A DNA stretch of 64,000 nt, taken from assembly GCF_024213195.1 (NCBI RefSeq), contig NZ_JANAVF010000006.1:1-64000 (forward strand), in the 5' to 3' direction. The position numbers and the translations under genes were made by a program. Below the pieces are notes generated by a model. The model saw only the letters and a program-made list of their open reading frames with translations, was not told the DNA's origin and did not search any database. Below, piece after piece: positions 27,248 through 35,190 of this stretch (positions are counted from its first letter, which is position 1; each line of letters starts with the position of its first letter). The stretch comes from Streptomyces sp. TBY4 (GTDB lineage: Bacteria; Actinomycetota; Actinomycetes; Streptomycetales; Streptomycetaceae).

Positions 27248-27409
27248 GATGGATCCTTTGGTGCGGTACGTCCCCTTTGTGCCGCCCCCCACCCTACGAG
27301 GCGCGGGATGGGGCCGGGGTGAAGGGTCCGGGCGGTGGGGTCCCACGGGCCCCCGCCCCGGATGGCGCGGCGCTGGAATACCGCGGATCGCGGGCGACTT
27401 GAACCCCGC

Positions 27410-28117
27410 ATGGCAACTCTTGGACTCATCGGAAGCGGCAACATCGGAAGCACCCTCGCGCGGCTCGCCGTGGACGCGGGGCTGGACGTGGTCCTCAGCA
27501 ACTCCAGGGGACCCGAGACGCTGGATACCCTGGTCGCCGAGCTCGGCCCGCGGGCCCGGGCGGCCACCCCGGCCGAGGCGGCGGCCGCCGGGGACTGGGT
27601 CGTGGCCACCATCCCGCTCGGGAACTACCGCGACCTGCCCGCCGAGGCCCTGGCGGGCAAGGTCGTGCTCGACACGCTCAACTACTACCCCCAGCGGGAC
27701 GGGGTCTTCCCCGCCCTGGAGGCGGAGCAGGCCACCACCAGCGGGCTCGTCCAGGAACACCTGTCCGGGTCGCGGGTCGTCAAGGCCTTCAACAACATCT
27801 ACTTCAAGCACCTGCTCGCCCTCGCCCGCCCGGCCGGCTCCCCGGACCGCTCGGCCCTGCCGATCGCCGGCGAGGACCCGGCCGCCCGCGCGTCCGCCAC
27901 CCGCCTCCTCGACCTGCTCGGCTACGACGCGGTCGATGCGGGGGAGCTCGCCGAGAGCTGGCGCTTCCAGCGCGACACGCCGGTGTACGTCCTCCCCTAC
28001 GCCGAGAACCCGGCCGGTCCGGGCGGCCTCGCCGAGGACCCGGGCGCCGTCGCCGACGCGGCGACCGTCCGCGCCGCCCTGGCAAAGGCCGCCCGCCCCG
28101 CGGGCTCCGCCGGATGA
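27410..28117 (+). CDS. NADPH-binding reductase, F420-dependent NADP reductase-like
   Basis: A 235-residue protein with an N-terminal dinucleotide fold (GLIGSGNIGSTLARLA, residues 5-20) of the F420_oxidored type (PF03807), NSRGPETL after the second strand, and the conserved VVKAFNNIY in the middle. Relatives reduce NADP with F420 or act as general NADP-dependent dehydrogenases; the exact cofactor pair cannot be decided from sequence. It is monocistronic by spacing. Confidence 0.85.
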   Translation: MATLGLIGSGNIGSTLARLAVDAGLDVVLSNSRGPETLDTLVAELGPRARAATPAEAAAAGDWVVATIPLGNYRDLPAEALAGKVVLDTLNYYPQRDGVFPALEAEQATTSGLVQEHLSGSRVVKAFNNIYFKHLLALARPAGSPDRSALPIAGEDPAARASATRLLDLLGYDAVDAGELAESWRFQRDTPVYVLPYAENPAGPGGLAEDPGAVADAATVRAALAKAARPAGSAG

Positions 28118-28293
28118 GGATCCTGAGGGTCGGAGCCGGCCGGCGGGTCTCGGGGCTGGTCGCACAAGTCCCCTGAGGGTGGTCTCGGGGTCCGGTCGGG
28201 GTGATCACCGATGGGCAACGCGCGGTGGACGGCGGAGTGTTGGTGTCAGACCCCACCGAGCCGCCACCGTGCCGCCTTCTCCAGGAGCCACCG

Positions 28294-29403
28294 ATGAACG
28301 CACGCCCCCGCACCTTCCGCCGGATCGCCGTCACCGGCATCGCCCTGGCGGCCCTCGTCGTGGGTGCGGGCGCCCCGGCCGCGCTGGCCGCGCCCGGCGG
28401 GTCCGGCGGGTCTGCGGACTCCGCCGCGGCCGCGGTGCACGACCGGCGGGGGGCCGACCACGACCCCGCCGCGCTGCGGGCCCTGCTGGCCTCGCTGCCC
28501 GACGCGGTCTCGACGGGGGCCCTGGCCCGGCTGTCCGGCGAGGGGCTGCACACGCCGTGGACGGGGACCGGCGGGCCGGTCGCCGCGGACGCGGAGATCC
28601 CGATCGGCAGCGTCACCAAGCTGTTCACGAACGTCCTGGTGCTGCGGCTCGTCGCGGAGCACCGGATGGAGATCGATGCGCCCGTGCGCCGCTACCTTCC
28701 CGGCCTGATACCCGGTGCCTACGCCGAAGTGACCGTGCGGCAGCTCCTGGACCACACCGCCGACCTGCCGATGGTCGCCAGCGACTCCTCCGATCCGCGC
28801 ACCGTGGTGCTGGAGACCTTCGCGAAGGACGCGGCCGCCCGCCCCGGCCGCATACCCGCCCCCGGCACGGCCCAGCAGTACAACGGGACGAACAGCTTCG
28901 TCGCGGGCCTGCTCGTGGAGCGGATGTCCGGCCGGAGCTACGAGGAGGAGCTGCGGCGCCGCATCCTGCGCCCCCTGGGACTGCACCGGACCCGCATGTC
29001 GGCGGATCCGCGGATGGCCCGGTTCTGGGCGGAGGGCGGCCTGGACTCCACCGCGGCCGACCTGGACCGCTTCACGGCCGCGCTGCTGGGCGGCAGGCTG
29101 CTGCCGCCCGCACAGCAGCGGCACCTGTACGAGGTCCCGGACGTGCCCAACGCCCCCATGAACACCTGCCTGTCGCCGCGGGCCTGCTTCGGCGCGGGCG
29201 GCCTGATGCGCCACGAGGCGGCCGGCGCCACGGTCTGGGGCAAGACGGGCTCCGGCCCCGGCTGGTCGACCGGGGTGTTCGCCACCGAGCAGGCCGGCCG
29301 CCGGCTCGTCTACGCCCACAACCCGAAGGCCGGCACGTCCCGGACCCAGCAGATCGGGCGCGTCGTGGAGTTCGTGGACGCGGGCTTCGCCGGCCTCGGC
29401 TAG
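28294..29403 (+). CDS. Secreted serine hydrolase (beta-lactamase/DD-peptidase fold)
   Basis: A 369-residue exported protein, signal peptide about 1-33 (LAAP at the cleavage). The SxxK active-site motif is S106-V-T-K109. The third motif is KTG within WGKTGSG. The second motif, normally Y-x-N, reads Y196-N-G, followed by TN, so the usual Asn is a Gly. The enzyme may be a D-alanyl-D-alanine carboxypeptidase or an esterase of the class C beta-lactamase family (PF00144). The start at ATG 28294 follows AGGAG at 28280-28284. Its stop overlaps the stop of the convergent gene by four bases. Confidence 0.9.
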   Translation: MNARPRTFRRIAVTGIALAALVVGAGAPAALAAPGGSGGSADSAAAAVHDRRGADHDPAALRALLASLPDAVSTGALARLSGEGLHTPWTGTGGPVAADAEIPIGSVTKLFTNVLVLRLVAEHRMEIDAPVRRYLPGLIPGAYAEVTVRQLLDHTADLPMVASDSSDPRTVVLETFAKDAAARPGRIPAPGTAQQYNGTNSFVAGLLVERMSGRSYEEELRRRILRPLGLHRTRMSADPRMARFWAEGGLDSTAADLDRFTAALLGGRLLPPAQQRHLYEVPDVPNAPMNTCLSPRACFGAGGLMRHEAAGATVWGKTGSGPGWSTGVFATEQAGRRLVYAHNPKAGTSRTQQIGRVVEFVDAGFAGLG

Positions 29404-29783
29404 GCCGTCGGGCCGGAGGTGCGGGAGAGGGCTTCGCGGACGGCCTCCTCCGAGCGGGCCACCACCGCCGTGCCGTCCTCGGCGGTGATGATCGGGCGCT
29501 GGATCAGCTTCGGGTGCGCCGCCAGATGGCTGATCCAGGCCCCGCGGGCCTCTTCGGTCTCCTCGCGCGGCAGCTCCCGTACGCCGGTCTCCTTGGCCAG
29601 GGGGTCCGAGGTGCGGGTGATGTCCCAGGGCTCCAGGCCCAGCCGTCCCAGCACCTCGCGGATCTCGGCCTCGGAGGGCACGTCCTCCAGGTAGCGGCGG
29701 ACGGTGTACTCGGCGCCCTCCGCGTCCAGCAGGGTCAGGGCGCTACGGCACTTCGAGCAGGCGGGATTGATCCAGATCTCCAT
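29400..29783 (-). CDS. ArsC/Spx-family thioredoxin-like protein
   Basis: A 127-residue protein of the arsenate reductase-related family (PF03960). The N-terminal NPACSKCRSAL has C9-x-x-C12, as in Spx and YffB-type members. The C-terminal HPKLIQRPIITAEDG is the family hallmark (RP motif). It could be an arsenate reductase-like glutaredoxin-dependent enzyme, but no ars genes are near. It is convergent with, and overlaps by 4 bp, the serine hydrolase gene. Confidence 0.88.
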   Translation of the reverse strand: MEIWINPACSKCRSALTLLDAEGAEYTVRRYLEDVPSEAEIREVLGRLGLEPWDITRTSDPLAKETGVRELPREETEEARGAWISHLAAHPKLIQRPIITAEDGTAVVARSEEAVREALSRTSGPTA

Positions 29784-29889
29784 GCCCGGAAGCTTAGCCA
29801 GGGGGCCTCCGGCCAGGTCCTTTGTCAGTGGTCGCCGGTAAAATTCAAGGAGAAGGACAGGACGCCAACTTGCCTTTGGGAGGCTGTAG

Positions 29890-30153
29890 ATGGCCACTGC
29901 CATGACCCTGCACACCATCGGACCCGTCAAGAAGAAGCCGCTGCCGGCCGGGCTGCCCCGCGAGTGGTACGAGAGCCACAACCGGCGGCTGAAGGCGATG
30001 CGGCTGGCGATATCGCTCCTCGACTCGGGCACCTACGACGCCCAGCGCGCCACCAACCGCAAGATCCGCACGATGGCCGTCCGGACGGGCATCCGCCGGC
30101 CGTCGAACGTCACCTGCAAGATGGTCCGCTCCTTCATCCGCGACGCCGGGTAG
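29890..30153 (+). CDS. Small basic conserved protein
   Basis: An 87-residue, strongly basic protein (for example PVKKKPLPAGLPREWYESHNRRLKAMR). The start is supported by GGGAGG (29878-29883). The middle is predicted helical (RRLKAMRLAISLLDSG). The basic C-terminal half (ATNRKIRTMAVRTGIRRPSNVTCKMVR) would suit nucleic-acid binding. I do not recognise the family. It is divergent from the ArsC-like gene, with about 105 bp between. Confidence 0.7.
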   Translation: MATAMTLHTIGPVKKKPLPAGLPREWYESHNRRLKAMRLAISLLDSGTYDAQRATNRKIRTMAVRTGIRRPSNVTCKMVRSFIRDAG

Positions 30154-30164
30154 GCGGGCGGGCC

Positions 30165-30368
30165 TCAGTCCCCGGTCCCGGGTGCGGGGACCGGGGCGGG
30201 GCCCACCTGGGCGGGGGCCTCGATCTGCTGGTGCCGCGCCGCATCAGGTGCCGCGGCCGCATCGTGCACGGCGAGGCCGAGCACGATCGAGCCGTTGATC
30301 AGGGCGACGGCTCCGGCCGCCGCGATGACCGCGGAGATCCGCTGGTTGTGCTTGTACGGTGCGCGCAT
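30165..30368 (-). CDS. Small membrane-anchored or secreted protein
   Basis: A 67-residue protein with a basic head (MRAPYKHNQR), one hydrophobic helix (about 11-31, ISAVIAAAGAVALINGSIVLG) and a Pro/Ala-rich outer tail. It could be a signal anchor. It is convergent with the small basic gene. The start is the second ATG of the frame, chosen so that the helix follows directly. Confidence 0.6.
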   Translation of the reverse strand: MRAPYKHNQRISAVIAAAGAVALINGSIVLGLAVHDAAAAPDAARHQQIEAPAQVGPAPVPAPGTGD

Positions 30369-30499
30369 CGAAGGGGCCTCGGATTCCGTGCTCGAAGGGC
30401 TGGGAGGGGGTTGGAAGGGTTGGAAGACCCGAGCAAAACACGGAAACTTGCCCAAATGGGTGCCTGTCATCGTTTGGTCATGTGATCAATACGGCGTGG

Positions 30500-31627
30500 T
30501 CATCGGCTGCCAGGGGCGCTGCCGGGGCCGGGTCCGTTGTCGGCCCGGTCCGCGGACAGGGACAGGACCAGCAGGGCCACGTCGTCGCGCGGCCCGCCCC
30601 CGGTGAAGGACCTCAGGTCCCGCCACACCGCCGGGGCCAGTCCCGCGGGGTCCGTCGCCAGGACGGGCACGCGCGCGGCCAGCGGGTAGAAGTTCCCCGC
30701 CGCGTCGCGGGCCTCCGTCACCCCGTCCGTGTACATCACGAGCCGGTCCCCGGGGGCGAGCCGGAGCTCGGCCGGAGCCGCCGGGGTGGGGCCGGCCAGG
30801 CCCAGGCCCAGGGGAGGTCCCGGGTCCACGTCTACTTCCGAGACCGTGAAACCCCGTAGCAGCAGGGGCGGGGGATGCCCGCACGACACGATCCGTACGA
30901 GGTCCAGCCCGGGCGGGAACTCCAGCAGCACCGCCGTCGCGAAGAGCTCCGCGTGCGCCACCGACTCGGCCGCAGAGTCCGCGAGCAGCCGCCGGTCGAG
31001 CCGGGCCGCCACCGTCGTGAGCTCCGCGTCGTCCAGCACCCCCTCCCGGAAGGCGCCGAGCAGCGAGGCCACGGTGCCGACGGCGGCCAGTCCGTGGCCC
31101 TGGACGTCACCGACCAGCGCGCGCACGCCGTAGGGGCCGACCCGTACGTCGTACAGGTCGCCGCCGACCAGGGTGCCCTGCTGGGCGGCCCGGTAGAGGC
31201 CCGAGCAGCCGACCGAGCCGACCCGTTCGGGGACCGGCGGCAGGACCGCGAGCTGCGCCGCCTCCGCGACGGTGCGCACGCTCACCAGCTGGGCGTCGCG
31301 GCGTTTCCGGACCCAGGCGACCACCACGCTGAGCAGCCCGATCACCGCGACGGTCGCGAGGTCGGAGCCCCTGGCGTGGGCGATCCCGAGCGAGGGCAGG
31401 CCGACGAGGACCAGCACCACCGCGGCGAAGACGGCCGTCCCGGCGGCCCCGTAGGCGAAGGCGGCCACCGGGGGGAGCCCGGCCAGGAAGTAGCCCAGCT
31501 CGACGTCGCCCGGGGTGATGCGCTGGACGAGCACCAGCACCACGAGGGCCACCGCGGGCGCGAGGCGGGCCCAGCGCGGCGGCGGCGCCCCGCCCAGCCA
31601 GCCCGGTTCCTCGCGTCGGCGTCTCAC
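30500..31627 (-). CDS. Membrane PP2C-type (SpoIIE/RsbU-like) protein phosphatase
   Basis: A 375-residue phosphatase. Several membrane segments occupy residues about 18-108, a short linker helix follows, then a PPM/SpoIIE domain (about 140-360) with metal motifs GGDLYDV, VGDVQGHGLAA and the C-terminal DDVALLVL. Such proteins dephosphorylate anti-anti-sigma factors (STAS proteins) in partner-switching pathways, which are numerous in Streptomyces. No sensor domain other than the membrane part is present. The start at GTG 31627 is preceded by GGTGGAGG at close range. It is divergent from the VIT1-like gene. Confidence 0.9.
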   Translation of the reverse strand: MRRRREEPGWLGGAPPPRWARLAPAVALVVLVLVQRITPGDVELGYFLAGLPPVAAFAYGAAGTAVFAAVVLVLVGLPSLGIAHARGSDLATVAVIGLLSVVVAWVRKRRDAQLVSVRTVAEAAQLAVLPPVPERVGSVGCSGLYRAAQQGTLVGGDLYDVRVGPYGVRALVGDVQGHGLAAVGTVASLLGAFREGVLDDAELTTVAARLDRRLLADSAAESVAHAELFATAVLLEFPPGLDLVRIVSCGHPPPLLLRGFTVSEVDVDPGPPLGLGLAGPTPAAPAELRLAPGDRLVMYTDGVTEARDAAGNFYPLAARVPVLATDPAGLAPAVWRDLRSFTGGGPRDDVALLVLSLSADRADNGPGPGSAPGSR

Positions 31628-31703
31628 CCCTCCACCCTGATCCCGGCACCGGAGGCGCGCACGCCGGGTGGCTCCTAACGGCGGCGGCCGCGACAGTGGT
31701 GGC

Positions 31704-32435
31704 GTGACGGAAACCGACAGCGGTGCGCAGGGGCCGGCGCACGCGGACCACGGGCAGAGCGCGGAGATCAGCACCCGGCTGAACTGGCTGCGCGCGGGGG
31801 TGCTCGGCGCGAACGACGGGATCATCTCCACGGCGGGCCTGGTCGTCGGCGTCGCCGGGGCCACGACCTCGCGCACGGCGATCCTGGCGGCGGGCGTCGC
31901 CGGACTGCTGGCGGGCGCGCTGTCGATGGCGGCGGGGGAGTACGTGTCGGTCAGCTCCCAGCGGGACTCGGAGAGGGCCGCGCTGGACCTGGAGCGGCGG
32001 GAGCTGGCGGAGTACCCGGAGGAGGAGCTGGAGGAGCTGACGGGGCTGCTGGTGGGCAGGGGGCTGAGCGAGCCGGTGGCGCGGGAGGCGGCGGAGCAGC
32101 TGACGGAACGGGACGCGCTGCGGGCGCACGCGCGGGTGGAGCTGGGCATCAACCCCGACGAGCTGGCCAACCCCTGGCACGCGGCGGCGGCGAGTCTGGT
32201 GGCGTTCACGGTCGGGGCGCTGCTGCCGCTGCTGGCGATCGTCCTGCCGGGCGCGTCGGAGCGGGTCCCGGTGACCGTGGTGGCGGTGCTGCTCTCCCTG
32301 ACCCTGTGCGGGGTGCTCAGCGCGAGGCTGGGCGGGGCGCCTCCCGTCCGGGCGATCCTGCGCAACGTCGCCGGCGGCGCGCTGGCCATGGCGGTCACCT
32401 ACGCGGTAGGCACCTGGCTGGGCACAGCCACCTGA
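31704..32435 (+). CDS. VIT1/CCC1-family transporter (putative Fe/Mn)
   Basis: A 243-residue membrane protein. The family start NWLRAGVLGANDGIISTAGLVVGVAGA and the charged cytoplasmic region with SMAAGEYVSVSSQRDSE are diagnostic of the vacuolar iron transporter family. Five membrane helices are readable, and the Glu-rich metal-binding helix pair lies at about residues 90-130. It likely moves iron or manganese out of the cytoplasm. The GTG start at 31704 was chosen as the first plausible start. Confidence 0.9.
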   Translation: MTETDSGAQGPAHADHGQSAEISTRLNWLRAGVLGANDGIISTAGLVVGVAGATTSRTAILAAGVAGLLAGALSMAAGEYVSVSSQRDSERAALDLERRELAEYPEEELEELTGLLVGRGLSEPVAREAAEQLTERDALRAHARVELGINPDELANPWHAAAASLVAFTVGALLPLLAIVLPGASERVPVTVVAVLLSLTLCGVLSARLGGAPPVRAILRNVAGGALAMAVTYAVGTWLGTAT

Positions 32436-32437
32436 CC

Positions 32438-32485
32438 CCCGGGCCTCCGCCCCGGCCCCCGCTCCTCAAACGCCGGAGGGGCTGG
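32438..32485. repeat. Extragenic palindromic element (abundant Streptomyces type)
   Basis: The stretch around GCTCCTCAAACGCCGGAGGG (32461-32480), with the preceding GGCCTCCGCCCCGG, is a sequence family that recurs between genes in Streptomyces genomes. A second, inverted example lies at 35070-35113. It follows the VIT1-like gene and may act in termination. Confidence 0.7.
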
Positions 32486-32612
32486 ATATCCCCCGTACGT
32501 CGGGCGGCAGGGGTGGCGTCCGGGAGGCCCCGCGCCCAGCGGTGCCCGGCCCGCCCGCGCCGTCGGGCCGTCGCCGGGCCCGGGAGGGGGGCCGCGCTGC
32601 CAAGATGGGGCC

Positions 32613-33506
32613 ATGCGTATCGCAGTCACCGGTGCGACCGGGCTCATCGGCAGCGCCCTCGGGCGGTCACTGGAGGCCGACGGGCACGAGCTCGTCCGCT
32701 TCGTGCGGCGGGAGCCGGCCGGGCCCGGGGAGGCGCGGTGGGACCCGGCGCGCGGGTACGTGGACCCCGCCGGGCTCGCCGGGTGCGGAGCCGTCGTGCA
32801 CCTGGCCGGGGCCGGGGTCGGGGACCACCGCTGGACGGCCGCCTACAAGCGGGAGATCCGCGACAGCCGGGTCAAGGGCACGGCCGCCGTCGCCGCGGCC
32901 GTCGCCGCCATGGAGGAGCCGCCGGGGGTCCTCGTCTGCGGCACCGCCGTCGGGTACTACGGCGACACGGGCGACCGGATGGTCGACGAGGACGCCCCGG
33001 CGGGGGAGGGGTTCCTCTCCGAGGTGTGCGTCGACTGGGAGGCCGCCGCCGCGCCCGCCCGGGCCGCCGGGGTCCGGACCGCGTTCGCCCGTACCGGACT
33101 GGTCGTCGCCGCCGAGGGCGGGGCCTGGGGGAAGCTGTTCCCGATCTTCAAGGCGGGCATCGGCGGCCGCCTCGGCAACGGCCGCCAGTACTGGTCGTAC
33201 ATCTCGATGCACGACGAGATCGCCGCCCTGCGCCACATCATCGACACCCCGTCCCTGGCCGGGCCGGTGAACCTGACCGCCCCCGAGCCCCTCACCAACC
33301 GCGAGGTCACCGCCGCGATGAGCCGGGTCCTGCACCGCCCGGCGGTGTTCGCCGTACCCGCGCCGGTCATGCGCGTGGTGCTCGGGGAGTTCGCCCAGGA
33401 CGTGCTGGGCAGCCAGCGGGTGCGTCCCGCCCGGCTGCTGGAGTCCGGCTTCGTCTTCCGCCACCCGGGGATCGAGGAGTCGATCAGGGCCGCGCTGGAG
33501 GCCTGA
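32613..33506 (+). CDS. TIGR01777-type NAD-dependent epimerase (SulA/YfcH-like)
   Basis: A 297-residue extended short-chain dehydrogenase. The Rossmann start is MRIAVTGATGLIGSALG. The family-specific CGTAVGYYGDTGD and SEVCVDWE motifs lie in the middle, and the C-terminal VLGEFAQDVLGSQRV ends the DUF1731 part. The physiological substrate is unknown for the family. It begins 177 bp after the VIT1-like gene. Confidence 0.92.
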   Translation: MRIAVTGATGLIGSALGRSLEADGHELVRFVRREPAGPGEARWDPARGYVDPAGLAGCGAVVHLAGAGVGDHRWTAAYKREIRDSRVKGTAAVAAAVAAMEEPPGVLVCGTAVGYYGDTGDRMVDEDAPAGEGFLSEVCVDWEAAAAPARAAGVRTAFARTGLVVAAEGGAWGKLFPIFKAGIGGRLGNGRQYWSYISMHDEIAALRHIIDTPSLAGPVNLTAPEPLTNREVTAAMSRVLHRPAVFAVPAPVMRVVLGEFAQDVLGSQRVRPARLLESGFVFRHPGIEESIRAALEA

Positions 33507-33585
33507 AAGCCCTGCGCCATTCGGCCTGAAAGCCCTGCGGCCTCCGGCCTGAAAGCCCCGCGGCCTCCGGCCTGAAACACCCCGG
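33501..33585. repeat. Imperfect 22-23-bp tandem repeats starting in a stop codon
   Basis: Three units of GGCCTGAAAGCCCYGCG plus five or six further bases, and a partial fourth, run from 33501. The first unit contains the TGA stop of the epimerase gene. Each unit carries GGCCTGAAAGCCC, so the 5' end of each can pair weakly with its own middle. Confidence 0.75.
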
Positions 33586-33761
33586 GGCTCCAGGGGGAGC
33601 GCCCCGGCGCACACATGCGACCGCCTGTGAGCCGAATGCGACCGTCGTGCGACCGGAGTTGACCGCATCACCCGTAATGGTCCGCCCAACTCGGGTTCCG
33701 CTCGACCCCGTTGGGGGAAGGAGGATCCCCACACAGCCGGGCCGACCTCGGGGAGGGGCAC

Positions 33762-35018
33762 GTGCTCAACAGCTCGCACGCACACGCACACCATGCGGAC
33801 GTGGTCATCGTAGGAGCCGGAGTCTCCGGACTCGCGGCAGCGCACCACCTGATCGCGGCCGGGGTCACGGTCATCGTTCTGGAGGGCGCCGACGACCCCG
33901 GCGGCCGGATGGCCACCGAGACCGTCGACGGCTTCCGGCTCGACCGGATCGGCCAGCTCCTCAACACCGCCGCCACCGAACCGGCCCGCACCCCGGGCCT
34001 GGAAGGCCTGGTCCTCAAGCCCTTCGCGCCCGGCGCCCTCGTCCAGAGCGACGGCAGAACGCTGCGCGCCGGCGCCCTCACCCCCGCCCGGGCCCTGACC
34101 AGCGGCTCCCTCGAACAGGCCCGGATCGGCGCGGCACTCGCCCGCCTCGCCGCCCTGCCCGAGGAACGCCTCCTGGCCCGCCCCGAGCGCACCGCGCACG
34201 CCGCCCTGAGCTCCAGGAGCCTCGGTACGACGCTGCGCCCGCTCCTCGCCGCCCTCCTGCGCGACCCCGGACTCACCACCTCCAGCCGCGTCGCCGACCT
34301 GGCCCTGCGCACCTTCGCGCGCGGCCGCCTCGCCGTACCCGAGGGCGGCGCCGCCACCCTGCCCGGACTGCTCGCCGCGGGGCTGCCGCCCGGCACCGTG
34401 CGCACCGGGGTCCGGGTCCGCTCCGTGGCCACCAACCTGGTCACCACCGAGGAACACGGCGAGTTCAGCTGCCGCTCCGCGATCCTGGCCACCGGCGCCA
34501 GGGCCGCCGCCGCACTGCTCCCGGGCCTGCGCGTGCCCGCCTTCCACCAGGTGACCGTGATCCACCACGCCACCGGCACCCCGCTCCCGTGGGACGGCTC
34601 GCTGCTCCTGGACGGGGACCCGGACTGGCCCGTCGCCCACACCGCCGTGATGAGCGCGGTCGACCCGACGCGCGCACCCGTCGGCCGCAGCCTGGTCACC
34701 ACCACCGTGCTCGGCCCGCCACCACCCACCCGTACGGTCGCCTCGCGACTGGCCCGGCTCTACGAGACCGCCACCCGGGACTGGGAGCTGCTCGCCGTCC
34801 ACCACACCCCGGAGGCCGTCCCCGCCATGCCGCCGCCGCAGGACACCCGGCGCCCCGTCAGGGTCCTGGCCGGGCTCTACGTCTGCGGAGACCACCGGGA
34901 CACCAACACCGTCGAGGGAGCCCTGCGCTCCTCCCGCCGCGCCACCGCCGCCGTCCTCCGCGACTTCGGCATCCCCGTCCCGACCGCCCCGGAAGCCGCC
35001 CTCCCGGTAGCGGCCTGA
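33762..35018 (+). CDS. FAD-dependent amine oxidase-like protein
   Basis: A 418-residue flavoprotein. The dinucleotide-binding start (DVVIVGAGVSGLAAAHHL, about 13-30), the following acidic residue (VLEGADDPGGRM) and the C-terminal FAD motif LYVCGDHRDTNTVEGALRSSRRA are those of the NAD(P)/FAD-dependent amine oxidase/protoporphyrinogen oxidase-like group. GGGGAGGGG (33749-33757) precedes GTG 33762. The substrate is unknown. It is followed by a strong terminator. Confidence 0.9.
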   Translation: MLNSSHAHAHHADVVIVGAGVSGLAAAHHLIAAGVTVIVLEGADDPGGRMATETVDGFRLDRIGQLLNTAATEPARTPGLEGLVLKPFAPGALVQSDGRTLRAGALTPARALTSGSLEQARIGAALARLAALPEERLLARPERTAHAALSSRSLGTTLRPLLAALLRDPGLTTSSRVADLALRTFARGRLAVPEGGAATLPGLLAAGLPPGTVRTGVRVRSVATNLVTTEEHGEFSCRSAILATGARAAAALLPGLRVPAFHQVTVIHHATGTPLPWDGSLLLDGDPDWPVAHTAVMSAVDPTRAPVGRSLVTTTVLGPPPPTRTVASRLARLYETATRDWELLAVHHTPEAVPAMPPPQDTRRPVRVLAGLYVCGDHRDTNTVEGALRSSRRATAAVLRDFGIPVPTAPEAALPVAA

Positions 35019-35036
35019 CGGGTCACCCACCCGCAC

Positions 35037-35080
35037 CGGCGGGGCTGATCTGCCCGCAGGGCAGAAATCAGCCCCGCCGG
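35037..35080 (+). terminator. Two-tier hairpin terminator
   Basis: A 14-bp outer stem, CCGGCGGGGCTGAT (35037-35050) against ATCAGCCCCGCCGG (35067-35080), encloses an inner TGCCC/GGGCA stem. It begins 18 bp after the stop of the amine oxidase-like gene. Confidence 0.85.
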
Positions 35081-35113
35081 CGTTTGAGGCGCGGGGTCCG
35101 GGGCGGCGCCCCG
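35070..35113. repeat. Second copy of the extragenic element
   Basis: GCCCCGCCGGCGTTTGAGGC followed by GCGGGGTCCGGGGCGGCGCC is the reverse-orientation counterpart of the element near 32461 (TCAAACGCCGG versus CCGGCGTTTGA). It overlaps the terminator arm. Confidence 0.7.
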
Positions 35114-35190
35114 GCAGCCGGCCCGCGCAGGGCTGCGACACCGCAACCACCCCCCCGGCTCCGGGGCGCAGCCCCAGCCGACCCGCAGGG

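Noticed and set aside
33501..33585. Possible CRISPR or attachment-site array
   Set aside because: There are no spacers and no integrase or cas gene nearby; it is a simple tandem duplication.
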